Of a stretch of 64,000 nucleotides of DNA, positions 18,029 through 28,541 are shown piece by piece. The notes beneath the pieces were generated by a model. The model saw nothing but the letters and a program-made list of their open reading frames with translations, was not told the origin of the DNA and made no database searches. The position numbers were made by a program, and so were the translations under genes. Where the stretch lies: NCBI RefSeq assembly GCF_009846525.1, contig NZ_CP024621.1:1178001-1242000 (forward strand), in the 5' to 3' direction. Position 1 is the stretch's first letter. Each line of letters opens with the position of its first letter. The stretch comes from Halomonas meridiana (GTDB taxonomy: Bacteria > Pseudomonadota > Gammaproteobacteria > Pseudomonadales > Halomonadaceae).

Positions 18029-18589
18029 ATGGACGCCCTCACGCTGCTTCACGAACGTAGCTCCATGGGCAAGCTCGCTGAGCCTGCCCCCAGCGCCGAC
18101 CAGCTCAGCGCCATCTATCAAGCGGCGCTTCGTGCCCCCGACCACAAAGAGCTGCGACCGTGGCGCTTCATCGAATTCACCGGTGAAGGCCGGGAGCGCC
18201 TGGGCGAGCTGTTTGCCGAAGCGGAGTTTCAGGAAGACCCTCACGCGAGCGACGAGACGCTCAACGCCGCCCGTAAAAAGCCTTTACGCGCGCCGATGAT
18301 CATTGCCGTGATTGCCAAGGTCACCCCGGATATTCCCAAGGTGCCCAAGATGGAGCAGGTGATTTCCGCAGGCTGTGCCGCTCACGGCATCCTGCTGGCG
18401 GCTCATGCGCTCGGTCTTGGGGCCATGTGGCGCAGCGGAAAATACGCGTTCGACCCCGTGGTGCGTAAGGGGTTAGGGCTTGATGAAGAAGATGAGGTCG
18501 TCGCCTTCATCTATCTGGGTAGCGTGGGCGGTCGCCACAAGCCTCTTCCCCAGCACGACACGGCAGATTTCGTCGAACGTTGGCAATAA
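18029..18589 (+). CDS. ydjA: Nitroreductase family protein, YdjA-like
   Basis: 186-residue FMN-dependent oxidoreductase of the small YdjA class. The N-terminus carries the FMN phosphate-binding Arg-Ser region (ERSSMGKLAEPAP), followed by RAPDHKELRPWRF and the central GCAAHGILLAAHALGLGAMWRSG segment (residues about 112-135), both diagnostic of YdjA. A GGAG site precedes the ATG. The natural electron acceptor is unknown. It lies between queF and a thioesterase gene on the same strand with short gaps. Confidence 0.9.
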   Translation: MDALTLLHERSSMGKLAEPAPSADQLSAIYQAALRAPDHKELRPWRFIEFTGEGRERLGELFAEAEFQEDPHASDETLNAARKKPLRAPMIIAVIAKVTPDIPKVPKMEQVISAGCAAHGILLAAHALGLGAMWRSGKYAFDPVVRKGLGLDEEDEVVAFIYLGSVGGRHKPLPQHDTADFVERWQ

Positions 18590-18612
18590 TCGCCGCCGTC
18601 AAGGAGAGCGAC

Positions 18613-19119
18613 ATGCGCCCAACACGCCAGCCGGGTATGCCACACCCACGATTGCCGCTGCCGGAAGGAGAAGAGGATCTCATCGCTTTCCAGCGCTGGT
18701 TGGAGGCCGCCATTCCCATGGTGGCAGCGCTTGGTATTACCCGTATGAGCCAAGCCAACGGTGCACTCACGTGGCAACTGGCGCTGACGCCCAATCTCAA
18801 CGACAAAGGCACTGGCTTCGGTGGGGCGCTGACCGCGCAAACCACGCTGCAAGGCTGGTGTTGGGTCACCCTGTGGCTTCGCCAGCAGGGCAGGGCGCAA
18901 GACGTGGTGGTCGCCGAGGCTAGCCAACGTTTTCTCGCCCCGGTCACCGGTGACTACCGCATGACCTGTGCCCCCAGCCATCCGGATGGCCCTGCAAAGC
19001 TCGCCGCCAAACTCAGCGAGCGAGGCAAGGGCAGTATCGAATTGACCCACCAGCTCTACTGCGGTGATGCGCTCTGTTTAGAAGCCACAGGCCGTTACGC
19101 CGTGCTGCCAAACGCCTAG
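18613..19119 (+). CDS. Hotdog-fold thioesterase domain protein (YiiD C-terminal type)
   Basis: 168 residues resembling the C-terminal thioesterase domain of YiiD. The segments LTPNLNDKGTGFGGALTAQ (hotdog helix with the Asn-Asp-Gly pattern) and VVAEASQRFLAPVTGDYRM are typical. The start at 18613 is chosen because AAGGAGAG lies just upstream; the frame is open to 18580 but that would overlap the nitroreductase gene. Putative acyl-CoA or acyl-carrier substrate, not determinable from the sequence. Confidence 0.8.
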   Translation: MRPTRQPGMPHPRLPLPEGEEDLIAFQRWLEAAIPMVAALGITRMSQANGALTWQLALTPNLNDKGTGFGGALTAQTTLQGWCWVTLWLRQQGRAQDVVVAEASQRFLAPVTGDYRMTCAPSHPDGPAKLAAKLSERGKGSIELTHQLYCGDALCLEATGRYAVLPNA

Positions 19120-19132
19120 TCAGGAAAAAGGC

Positions 19133-19161
19133 TTGCTATTTCACGGCTTAGACCATAGAAT
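19133..19161 (+). promoter_or_regulatory. Promoter of tRNA-Ser
   Basis: TTGCTA (19133-19138), 17 bp, TAGAAT (19156-19161), followed by a GC-rich discriminator. Transcription would start about 45 nt before the tRNA. Confidence 0.7.
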
Positions 19162-19211
19162 ATGCGCCGTTCTGTTGAGAAAGGCAGCGCCTAACAGCAG
19201 AGCTGAAATGT

Positions 19212-19299
19212 GGAGAGGTGTCCGAGTGGTCGAAGGAGCACGCCTGGAAAGTGTGTAAGTCGAAAGGCTTCGAGGGTTCGAATCCCTCCCTCTCCGCCA
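19212..19299 (+). tRNA. tRNA-Ser(GGA)
   Basis: 88 nt with a long variable arm typical of class II tRNA and encoded CCA. Acceptor GGAGAGG pairs with CCTCTCC; the anticodon loop CTGGAAA gives GGA. Its 3' end is the integration site of the genomic island. Confidence 0.96.
19286..19299 (+). repeat. Attachment-site repeat, tRNA side (att)
   Basis: CTCCCTCTCCGCCA, the last 14 nt of tRNA-Ser, repeated exactly and in the same orientation at 50356-50369. Confidence 0.85.
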
Positions 19300-19312
19300 A
19301 GAATATAGATTA

Positions 19313-19337
19313 AGCCGCTGATTTCAGCGGCTTTTTT
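19313..19337 (+). terminator. Terminator following tRNA-Ser, supplied by the island
   Basis: 8-bp stem AGCCGCTG/CAGCGGCT with an ATTT loop and six T. It lies inside the island, so integration replaces the tRNA's original terminator with this one. Confidence 0.8.
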
Positions 19338-19354
19338 GGTTTTATAGTTTTATC

Positions 19355-19375
19355 AGTCCCCCAATTAGTCCCCCA
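19355..19375 (+). repeat. Paired integrase arm-type site, left end
   Basis: AGTCCCCCA at 19355-19363 and again at 19367-19375 (12-bp pitch). The same pair with the same pitch and orientation is found at 50227-50247 near the other end. Confidence 0.55.
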
Positions 19376-19402
19376 GCGCTCCCAGGTGGTAGGAGAGTGC
19401 GT

Positions 19403-19730
19403 CTCGGCTGTCTTGCTACTGCCGTTGTCCGATAATCGCCAGCCGATGATCTCGCGTGTATAGCAGTCAATGATGACCGTTAGGCTACCTATCCTTACTA
19501 CACCATAGTGTGACAAGTCGGTTGCCCAACGCTCATCCGTCCTTGAGGAAGCTGACGGTAGGCTCCTGGCTCAAGACCGAAAGTCTTGAGGCCGCTTGCG
19601 TACCTGCCAAACCTTCAGTCGAAAGATGTGCTGTATAGGCTTGCGGGTCACACTCCAGACGGCGATAGCCGTAAGTAGGAGAGTGCTCCAAGGCTAGTTT
19701 TACTTGGCTGACCAGCTCAGTATTGATCAA
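19403..19730 (-). pseudogene. IS3-family transposase (OrfB) remnant
   Basis: Two broken frames of an IS3-type DDE transposase. The upstream piece (19533-19730) reads NTELVSQVKLALEHSPTYGYRRL, the helix before the catalytic core; it then loses frame, and the continuation (KPIQHIFRLKVWQVRKRPQ) is in another frame. The downstream piece (19403-19516) reads SHYGVVRIGSLTVIIDCYTRE and IIGWRLSDNG, the region of the first catalytic Asp. The rest of the catalytic domain is missing, cut off close to the island end. Non-functional. Confidence 0.75.
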
Positions 19731-19745
19731 GCTGGGTTGGTTTAT

Positions 19746-20411
19746 AACGTCCTCCTGATGGCTGCACTATAAACTGTGCAGCTACGAAGGGGCACTTCAA
19801 TAGTTCAAGGGTAATCTAAAATACTTTGGAATTTAATGGCTTCACCTTTTTCACAGTATTGATGTTATTGCTTTGATTGCTATGGTTTTCATGGGACTCA
19901 GCAGTGGATTATCACTAACCCAGCCAATAGCCTCAACCAACGCTAAATAGGAAATCGAATTAATTGTGAATCGCCAATGACGTTCTAGGCCATCGTGCGG
20001 ACTTTAGTGTTATTTTTGATACCACCAGGAGCGTGTATTTCCATTTTTAAAGTGAGCGATAAGGTGGTCTTAGTAAGGGCTTCTGTATTCTCCATAGAAG
20101 TTAAAGAGCTTGGCTTTTTCTCTGAAACCTCTAGCTAAATATTGAGTTTGACCATGATGCGTTAAAATAGAATTAAAACTTTTATTTACACTTCGTGAAC
20201 TGCGATTTTTGTTAATTGTGCCTTGTCTGGTACGTGCTCATCACGTTAATAAGAGCCCTCCGTTAATCAAGTTGTAATAAGCCTAACTGTGTTTGCTCTG
20301 TGGAATTTCACGAAATAGGCAGTCTTTATGTTTAGGTTGATGTAAGTGTTAAGTGTGACGATATTGCTGAATTTCAGGTTGCCATCTTCAAGTTTTAATG
20401 ATTGGCGTTTT
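19746..20411. other. AT-rich stretch without a recognisable gene
   Basis: About 670 bases with stops in all frames at short intervals and no terminator or repeat that stands out. It may be decayed island sequence next to the IS3 remnant. Confidence 0.4.
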
Positions 20412-21107
20412 TTAGTAGTAGTAAAAGCCATATTTACAACCTTTTTTTAAGGCTTTTTCAAGTGTTTCAGGGTTTATAGAGCCGTCAGGAGACTGCATGA
20501 TAGAGATTGTAGTCGCTAGCTCTGTAACGCGTTCTCTGACTAATTTAAAATAAATGGTGCGTAGGTTAAAGTCTTTAGATGGATCTCCTCCATTCTTCAG
20601 TACTTCAAGGCTACAGCGGTGGTTAATTTCGTTCATCAATTCATCGATCAAACTATCCACGTCACTTTGATGTATATATTGTTGTGCTACATCTAAAAAC
20701 GAATCGCTTAAATTGCTGGTTTCTTTAGCTATAAAATTCTTTTTTCCCAGCGCCTCGTTAATAAGGTCGCTGAGTGTTTGTGCTTGAGACTGTTTACGCT
20801 TTTTCGCTAAAAGCTTTAGTTGCTTTATTTTTTTCTCTGGGATTTGAAGAGAGACTGGGTTGCCATTCTTCTTACGGTATTGGTACGTATTCCAGGCTCC
20901 TTTCATTTGCCTGCTGGCTTCTCGATATTCAGCTTCATCAGGAAGCTTCTTCAAGCTTTTAGCCATCTCAACATAACCGTACTCAGCAGGCGGTTTTACC
21001 GAAATGAACGCCGTAGAACCTTTGAAAATCTTACGCGCCAAGTAACTAGCTATCCACTCCAGCTGAGCAGGATCACGAGTTACGATCCAATCGAAAGGTT
21101 GAGTCAT
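20412..21107 (-). CDS. Island protein with MatP-like ribbon-helix-helix region
   Basis: 231 residues from the ATG at 21107 (a TTG at 21113 is also in frame). The N-terminal part is unrecognised. Residues about 70-115 (MKGAWNTYQYRKKNG then VSLQIPEKKIKQLKLLAKKR and a helix ending LSDLINEALG) have the strand-helix-helix pattern of MatP-type DNA-binding domains. The C-terminal half is helical, and the chain ends in an aromatic run (YGFYYY). DNA binding is inference. It is divergent from the winged-helix gene, and the space between them holds two palindromes that could be its operators. Codon use is AT-rich, unlike the backbone. Confidence 0.6.
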   Translation of the reverse strand: MTQPFDWIVTRDPAQLEWIASYLARKIFKGSTAFISVKPPAEYGYVEMAKSLKKLPDEAEYREASRQMKGAWNTYQYRKKNGNPVSLQIPEKKIKQLKLLAKKRKQSQAQTLSDLINEALGKKNFIAKETSNLSDSFLDVAQQYIHQSDVDSLIDELMNEINHRCSLEVLKNGGDPSKDFNLRTIYFKLVRERVTELATTISIMQSPDGSINPETLEKALKKGCKYGFYYY

Positions 21108-21125
21108 GAACAATTTCCACTAGTG

Positions 21126-21143
21126 AATTAGATATATCTAATT
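21126..21143. promoter_or_regulatory. 18-bp perfect palindrome in a divergent promoter region
   Basis: AATTAGATATATCTAATT, symmetrical over all 18 positions, 19 bp from the start of the leftward gene. It is followed by seven T, so a terminator-like role on the + strand is an alternative. Confidence 0.5.
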
Positions 21144-21170
21144 TTTTTGAGTCGGCTGTCACATGTCAAA

Positions 21171-21192
21171 TACATTGTACACATGCAATGTA
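21171..21192. promoter_or_regulatory. Inverted repeat TACATTG-N8-CAATGTA
   Basis: Perfect 7-bp half-sites; a further related half-site (ACAATGTA) lies at 21211-21218. Probable operator of the divergent pair. Confidence 0.5.
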
Positions 21193-21301
21193 CGGTTTCA
21201 ATGGTTAATTACAATGTAATAGAACAACGTAAAAAAGTGAATTGTTAAAAGTCCGTGAAATCGGATTTTTATTTTTTGTAGAATGCCGTAAGCTGCATGC
21301 T

Positions 21302-22978
21302 ATGCACACATCCATTCTGACCTACAAGAACGCTCGCCTAACGCCCGAAGAACGATGGCTACTGATGCAGTGGGCGTCTGTGATAGGCGCTGACCAGAGC
21401 TTTGATGGCACGTTGAAGGATCTCTTCATGAGCCTAGGCATGACGTATGCGCAAGGCCGTCGAGCCTGGGGTTGTCTCATAAAAAAACACGGAGAAAGGC
21501 AAAACCAGTTTATTGAGATTGAGCGGCTACCTATTAAAGGACCAGGACGGCCAGCGGTACGTTATCGTTTATCAGCAAAGTTTGTGAAAGAACTACAGAA
21601 GTATCCGTTGTCTTCTACGCACCACGTAGAAGAAATAGCCACACTTACCAAAACGACCCTACTATCTGCTGAAAATAAAAATAAGGATCTGGTAAGAGAT
21701 GGACGTCGCCGCCGTTCAAGGTTGACCTTGCCTAACCGGTGGCTATTAATGGTGTTGCTAGCTCATGCTGATACGCCAGGTGTAATAACCAGCCTTGGAA
21801 TATCAACAATACGTCACCTCACTGGGATGTCACGCTCCCGCATAGATAGGCAACTGAAGAAATTGGTCGATTTAGGTATCGTTGCTCACCATGAGCCAGG
21901 GCGATACTCACACCAAGCTAAAAAACGCAAAACCTCTATTTATCTGCTTGATTTAGCCCACCCCTCATTTGGAAAACACACAAGAACGCCCATTACAATT
22001 GTGTCGCCGCCTTCAAGCACCAAACCCGAGGTAACGGAATCAACAAAAGGTGAAATAAAAAGAACGGAGTTAGTCGGTGGAATAGTGGATGCAGTGATGA
22101 CTGCAGGGGTATGCAGCTTGCAAATCGAAGCATTGTTGAAGGAGTACAATGCCAACAAGGGTTCTGATAGTACCGTGTCAGACGATACTAAGGATGAATC
22201 AAAACGAGAGCATGATCCTTATCGCGAGGCTAAAAAATATCAAGAGAGATACAACGAAATCAAAATGGTTTTTGACCTGGCGCTATCAATGCTGCCAAGC
22301 ACACGTTATCTAGAAGGTGGCGTTGAAGAACTTCTTAAGCGCTACGATGTGGAGGATGCAAACTGGTTACTTACCAGTGTTCATATCGATACTTGTCGTC
22401 TGCTAACTTCCTCCTGGAATGAATTGAAAGAAGGTTGTTCCGGGCCTGAACAGCCACAACATGACGTTATAGTGGCGACTGCTCGTCGTTTAGGCATAAC
22501 GCCTGAATATGTGATCGAAACGAAACCTGAGCAGGAGTCAGAATGGGCGTCTGAAAAAGCAGACAACTATACAAAGGCCTTGGACGATAAGCCTCCCACA
22601 GTAGAACCAATAACAGAACAATTCTCTTATCACCCCTTGGCGCTACTGTTTTATGCCCTGTCACATCACCTAGCCAAACAGCTTCAGCGTGACATCATCC
22701 GTAATGGACACGGAGACGACGAAGCAATGACCTACATGCTTGTGCCTGTTTTTCCCAATTCACCTAACGGCTCGACCTTACCCGCGTTTCAACTACGTAG
22801 CTATGGCCTGCGTTCCGAAGATGCCGGTAAAGAGCCAACGACCACTATATCCCGCAGCCCTGTCAGCGAGGATCTAAAAACCTATTGGCAAACACATCAT
22901 CAGGATTGCCTTTCAGCTATCAATGATGAGCCAGATGATGGCACAGAGTCTGACGCTCAAGAGCCGAGCGACGCATGA
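21302..22978 (+). CDS. Double winged-helix island protein, possibly replication or regulatory
   Basis: 558 residues from the ATG at 21302 (a TTG at 21242 is possible but lacks support). Two winged-helix-like regions are visible: residues about 10-95 (LTPEERWLLMQWASVIGAD ... GRPAVRYRLSAKFVKEL) and about 140-220 (NRWLLMVLLAHADTPG, then STIRHLTGMSRSRIDRQLKK and LVDLGIVAHHEPG). The C-terminal half is acidic and without a recognised domain. I do not recognise a named family. Its position just before alpA and the Gp2-like gene suggests a role in replication or control of the element. No strong ribosome site precedes the chosen start. Confidence 0.65.
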   Translation: MHTSILTYKNARLTPEERWLLMQWASVIGADQSFDGTLKDLFMSLGMTYAQGRRAWGCLIKKHGERQNQFIEIERLPIKGPGRPAVRYRLSAKFVKELQKYPLSSTHHVEEIATLTKTTLLSAENKNKDLVRDGRRRRSRLTLPNRWLLMVLLAHADTPGVITSLGISTIRHLTGMSRSRIDRQLKKLVDLGIVAHHEPGRYSHQAKKRKTSIYLLDLAHPSFGKHTRTPITIVSPPSSTKPEVTESTKGEIKRTELVGGIVDAVMTAGVCSLQIEALLKEYNANKGSDSTVSDDTKDESKREHDPYREAKKYQERYNEIKMVFDLALSMLPSTRYLEGGVEELLKRYDVEDANWLLTSVHIDTCRLLTSSWNELKEGCSGPEQPQHDVIVATARRLGITPEYVIETKPEQESEWASEKADNYTKALDDKPPTVEPITEQFSYHPLALLFYALSHHLAKQLQRDIIRNGHGDDEAMTYMLVPVFPNSPNGSTLPAFQLRSYGLRSEDAGKEPTTTISRSPVSEDLKTYWQTHHQDCLSAINDEPDDGTESDAQEPSDA

Positions 22979-23056
22979 CCACCAGTCGCCAAAGTCACTC
23001 TCCAATTAAAAAATACTCACCTGCCTCATCTCATGAACGAATAACAGGAGTTCGTC

Positions 23057-23257
23057 ATGAGCAACCGACTCATCCGCATCAAAGACGTCATGGATCGCAC
23101 CGGGCTGGCTAGATCGACGGTCTACAAGTACATCAACCTTGGGCAGTTCCCTCAGCCCATCAAGCTGGGCACTCGGGCTGTTGCCTGGGTCGAGCGCGAG
23201 GTGGAAGCCTGGATCTGCGAAAGCATCGAGCGCAGAGATCAAGTAGTGCTGAAGTAA
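23057..23257 (+). CDS. alpA: AlpA-family excisionase/transcriptional activator
   Basis: 66 residues, the normal AlpA length. A MerR-like winged-helix: LIRIKDVMDRTGLARSTVYKY is the helix-turn-helix, and FPQPIKLGTRAVAWVEREVEAW forms the wing and last helix. AGGAG lies 8 nt before the ATG. AlpA proteins of P4-like elements activate or assist integrase-mediated excision; here the integrase is 26 kb away at the other end of the linear island, but the two ends join when the island excises. Confidence 0.9.
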   Translation: MSNRLIRIKDVMDRTGLARSTVYKYINLGQFPQPIKLGTRAVAWVEREVEAWICESIERRDQVVLK

Positions 23258-23571
23258 CTCAACCTTTCCTCATTTAATTGAAGAGTGATTATTCGCTAAC
23301 GGCGACTCACTCCCACCAGCAACCATCAGTACCTATCGGTCACTACCCATTCCCAAGAACCTTGTTTAATTATTATTATTTAAATCAATTAGTTAAATCA
23401 AAGGGTAATGGAAGGGGCATCAAGCCCCGTACCTGAGTAGCGAGCGTAAAGGTAGCCATCCACACGTATCCGTCTCAATGAATCCAGCCTCCGCTGGAGG
23501 CTTCGTCGTGCCTGACATACATGCTCATGCCTCCGAAGGCATGGGTCGATCTCACTATCGAGGTAATTAAA
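23258..23571. other. AT-rich block and two hairpins upstream of the Gp2-like gene
   Basis: Gene-free 314 bases. Positions 23363-23402 are almost purely A/T. Two hairpins follow: CCTCC-GCT-GGAGG (about 23488-23500) and CATGCCT-CCGA-AGGCATG (about 23526-23543). The second lies 29 nt before the Gp2-like start. A candidate replication origin or leader. Confidence 0.4.
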
Positions 23572-24231
23572 ATGCTTCAACGACACCCATCAAACGCTAA
23601 TTTGTGCTTGAACGCTGCTTCTACCTTCAACGGGCTTGCTCTCCAAGTGAAACATCTCCCAATGACCGATGAATACCTTCAGGCCCTTTACAATACAATG
23701 CACAAGGCTCTCGCTGACTACCCTCGCGTGCTAGCCTTCAGAGTCGATCCTGTCATTCCTACAACGATAAGTGACCGGATGAGGCCGGAGGATCACAAAG
23801 GCCTTATCGCAAGGTTCATCGCTTCCTTGAAAGCGATTATCAAACATGATCGTGAGAGTAAACGCCAAGCTGGCTGGGTGCCTGACACTAAGGTGCGCTA
23901 CGTGTGGTGCCGGGAGATTGGCCTTAACGGCAAGCCGCACTATCACTTCTTCTTCCTACTGAATCGTGACGCGTATCACATGCCAGGTAAGGCAGGCTCT
24001 CAAAACGAGAACCTTATCAGCCGGGTGTCACGTGCTTGGTACAGCGCGCTGGGAATCACGTGGAACCCTCAAGAGCCATGGGTACACATACCTGCTAACC
24101 CGTACTACTGGATCGACCGAGGTGACCTGACTAGCTTTGAGCAGGCTTTCACACGTGCCTCTTATCTCTGTAAAACGAATACAAAGCAGTACGGGCTAGG
24201 TGTACGAGCGTTTGGCACCAGTCGTCACTGA
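23572..24231 (+). CDS. Inovirus Gp2 / YagK-YfjJ-like protein, putative replication initiator
   Basis: 219 residues. Start at 23572, where GAGGT lies 8 nt upstream; the frame is open to 23521. The segments YPRVLAFRVDPVIP, RYVWCREIGLNGKPHYHFFF and TRASYLCKTNTKQYGLGVR match the inovirus-type Gp2 / YagK-YfjJ C-terminal family found in phage satellites and islands. HYHF resembles the metal-binding HUH of rolling-circle initiators, and the Tyr of ASYLCK is a candidate nucleophile. Catalytic function is inference. It follows alpA on the same strand and is surrounded by hairpins and iteron-like repeats. Confidence 0.75.
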   Translation: MLQRHPSNANLCLNAASTFNGLALQVKHLPMTDEYLQALYNTMHKALADYPRVLAFRVDPVIPTTISDRMRPEDHKGLIARFIASLKAIIKHDRESKRQAGWVPDTKVRYVWCREIGLNGKPHYHFFFLLNRDAYHMPGKAGSQNENLISRVSRAWYSALGITWNPQEPWVHIPANPYYWIDRGDLTSFEQAFTRASYLCKTNTKQYGLGVRAFGTSRH

Positions 24232-24283
24232 AAGTCTCATGATGATCATTGAGCAAGGCTGCTAAGCAGCGCTTTGCCCCCAT

Positions 24284-24324
24284 GCCCCCACACCGCTAAA
24301 CTCGGCTCACTCTTTTGTGGGGGC
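24284..24324. repeat. Long-loop inverted repeat
   Basis: GCCCCCAC (24284-24291) pairs perfectly with GTGGGGGC (24317-24324) across a 25-nt loop. A smaller hairpin GCTGC-TAA-GCAGC precedes it at 24258-24270. Confidence 0.45.
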
Positions 24325-24551
24325 TAGGTATCCGCCATGCCCACGGTTACTGCCATACATGGAATCATCAATGAGCCACACCGTTACGCTGCAACAGCTG
24401 GAAACCCCAGTAGGACTTTAACCTGTGAGCAAGGGATTATGAGTGCAACCAAACAAACTTTGGGATCGCGCCTGCAATGCGGAAACAAAGGTTTTTCAAT
24501 GAGTTAAGTTTTCCATGGTTTACATTACCCACATGGTTTTCACCCTGTTAG

Positions 24552-24595
24552 CAGCCAAATGACAACCAGGCGGCAACCAATTGACAACCAAATTA
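24552..24595. repeat. Four 11-bp tandem iteron-like repeats
   Basis: Units CAGCCAAATGA, CAACCAGGCGG, CAACCAATTGA and CAACCAAATTA follow one another without gaps. The common core is CAACCA. The 11-bp pitch places all units on one face of the helix, as in replication iterons. The rest of 24232-24659 has no gene I can support. Confidence 0.55.
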
Positions 24596-24659
24596 CCACC
24601 GCTGCAGCAAGACGAGGGTGACTACATAGCAGGCTGCATAAAGCGGCTTAGACAGTGAA

Positions 24660-24926
24660 TCAGGGAACAACCTGATAAGCGCACCATTGGAAAAGCAGGC
24701 TTCTGCGCTCAGCCCTACCTTCCGTCAGCAGACGTTGAGCCAATTCGTTCACTGTTTGTAAAGCTTCATTCCATGTAGCGGGCTCATCATGATAAACCAG
24801 TGAGCCAATAAAACGCTCGTAGCGATACGGATGGATGGGGTTGGTCTTTAAGCACCCGAGGCCATAGAGCAGCTTAACTGCTGGGCTAGTGACAAATTGT
24901 GTATGCTGGTTGCCGGACGGAGCCAC
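24660..24926 (-). CDS. Small hypothetical protein (doubtful)
   Basis: 88 residues from a GTG. It contains a plausible folded core, LLYGLGCLKTNPIHPYRYER followed by FIGSLVYHDEPATWNEALQT and NELAQRLLTEGRAE, with helical periodicity. I do not recognise the family. No convincing ribosome site is seen. It could be a fragment of a larger lost gene between the replication part and the cyclase. Confidence 0.35.
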   Translation of the reverse strand: MAPSGNQHTQFVTSPAVKLLYGLGCLKTNPIHPYRYERFIGSLVYHDEPATWNEALQTVNELAQRLLTEGRAERRSLLFQWCAYQVVP

Positions 24927-25772
24927 TGCCCAGCGCGTAGCGGCTCCGTTCCTCTTTTGTTACGTATATTTCATTCAGCACTTTTGCAACTGTTATGATG
25001 ACTACACTTTTTCCGAAAGGTAGGTGAGGCGCAACAGCGTTGATACCTCGCCCACCAGGTACAGTTCATGACATTGATATCTAATAAAAATGCTTCTTCC
25101 AAGCATCGCCCCCAACACTCGTTCATACGCTTGATCATGTTTCCCTTTGCTACTTTGCGTGGGCGCTTGGTCGTTGGTGCCGTAGTGCTGTGGAGCTTGC
25201 TTTGTCTTGTCATCTTAACGTTCGGTTGGCAGGCAGGTAAGTACCTGGTTAATGAGACTAATCACCAGCATCTGCGTTATGAGACAGAGCTCATCAGTAA
25301 CTCGATCACCCTTCAGGTGAATGAGCGGCTCAGAGAACTTGAACGCTTGGCCGAGAGGGTTCCGCTGCCTAGAGAAGGGGCTCTATTTGAACAGCATGGT
25401 CACAAGTTGGAACCTCTCTTCGAAGCGCTAATACTCTTTGATACGAGTAGCCAAGTCGTTGATGAATGGCCTATCGACGGAGGACGCCGTGGCAACAATT
25501 TCGCCGACCGGGAATATGCTCGATTCATGAGCGCTTTTAAAACGCCTTATGTCAGTGAACCTCTCATGGGTCGCATCACTAACACGCCGTTGGTGCTCAT
25601 GCTAGTTCCTCTTCGTGACGATGAGGGACACTACACAGGTTTCTTAGGTGGGTTAGTTAACCTCAAGCAAAGCCAGCTATTTAGAAACTTTGACCTACTT
25701 CGATTAGGTGAAGGTGGCTATGTGAACCGCCCCGGCTTTACCGGAGACTCCATATCTTGAGAGGATGGAGTT

Positions 25773-26989
<1,217 letters not shown>

Positions 26990-28493
26990 CTCAAACAAAC
27001 CGGTCTCCGGAATAACCGGGGCGGTTCAATGTGACGATTACGACAGCGTCTGGTCAACGCATCTACGACCCTTACCAAACAGACGCCATCGTGACATTAC
27101 CTAGCACCATTTCACCTGTCTTAGCACAGGCGCTGGATGGCTGGGAAGGTGAGAGTCATGAGCGCTCACTATCCGGAGAAGATCAACTGGTTGCCTATCG
27201 ACAAATTTGGCCTGCGAATTGGATTGTCGGTGTGCATCTGCCACAAGTGCAAGCTGAAGCACCTCTTATTGCGGGTATGAAGAAAATTACCACCTACGTA
27301 TGGGGCATACTCATCTTTATTTTGCCTCTTATCTGGATATTGATTTGGATGGCGTTGCGACCTCTAACGCATCTTGCTCGGCAGGTACTGGAGCTACGAA
27401 GTGGTTTCCGCCCTGTATTGGATATTCCGACCACGATGAAAGAACTTCGCCGTGTCGTTGATGTGATTAACGTGACGGAACTTGCTCGCCAGGGGGTCTT
27501 ACGTGACTTAGCCGAACGTGAAGCTTTATTGAGAGGTACGTTGTCTGCGTCTCCACAAGGCATGTTTGTAACGGATCAGCGTGGCCGATTGACGTTTATC
27601 AACGATGCGTTACTTCAGCTTCTAGGCGATGATACTCCTCGAAGCATGCAAGCCTGGAGCCGCCGGATTCACCGTGATGACCGCCGAGATGTCAGAACAG
27701 CGTGGTTGCGCAGCCTTGTAAAACAAACGAATTTTGCGCGTCAATTTCGCTTTATAAGCGCCAATGAAGGCGTGCTCTGGCTAGATGTGAGTACCGCGGC
27801 TGTACGTGTTGAAGGGCATTTTATCGGGACTGTCGGCACAGTGCTCGATATCACTCAGCACCAACAAGACTATGCTCAAAAACGCTGGGAAGCAGAGCAT
27901 GACTCTCTAACCGGTTTGCTCAATCGTCGCGGTCTGACGAGGCACCTCGAAGAGTTGCTTATTCAGTGGCAAGGCTCGGAAAAACCAACCGCGGTCATGC
28001 TTTTCGATTTAGATCACTTTAAGCCAGTCAACGATCAAGGGGGGCACGCTCTAGGCGACCAAATGCTTCAACAGATTGCGCGTATCGTACAGAGCGAAAT
28101 TCGCAGTAGCGATTATGCCGCTCGACAAGGGGGAGATGAATTTGCCGTATTGCTACCGGGCTGTACTCCAGCACGTGCACTCACCATTGCCGAGTCTCTG
28201 CGTGCAAGCATCGCGGATAGCTCGATTGAGGCGCAAGGACGCCAATGGCAAGTGACCGCTAGTATAGGGGTCAGTCATTTCCATCAAGGTGACAAGACAA
28301 TCGACGACATTCTTAGTCGTGCCGATACGGCCAGCTATCGGGCAAAGCAAAGTGGACGTAATAAGGTTGAAGGAGATGCCGATGGCTAGCCGAAAATCAC
28401 TTTACCAAGCTGACACTTAGTTACTTTCGTCCAACTTAGGCCCTTAATGTATATCAAAGGCTCTTAGATTTGATATTCGCCTTACAGATTAAA

Positions 28494-28517
28494 AGGGCCA
28501 GCATGAAGGCTGGCCCT
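28494..28517. terminator. Terminator between the cyclase remnant and the secreted protein gene
   Basis: Perfect 9-bp stem AGGGCCAGC/GCTGGCCCT with a 6-nt loop. It lies between convergent genes; the flanks are A/T-rich on both sides (TATATTTT on the + strand, TTTAATCTG on the minus strand). Confidence 0.75.
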
Positions 28518-28541
28518 ATATTTTAAATCATTGACTATATA

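Noticed and set aside
24971..25213. Minus-strand frame opposite the cyclase start as a gene
   Set aside because: It is antisense to the well-supported cyclase N-terminus, with no family character.
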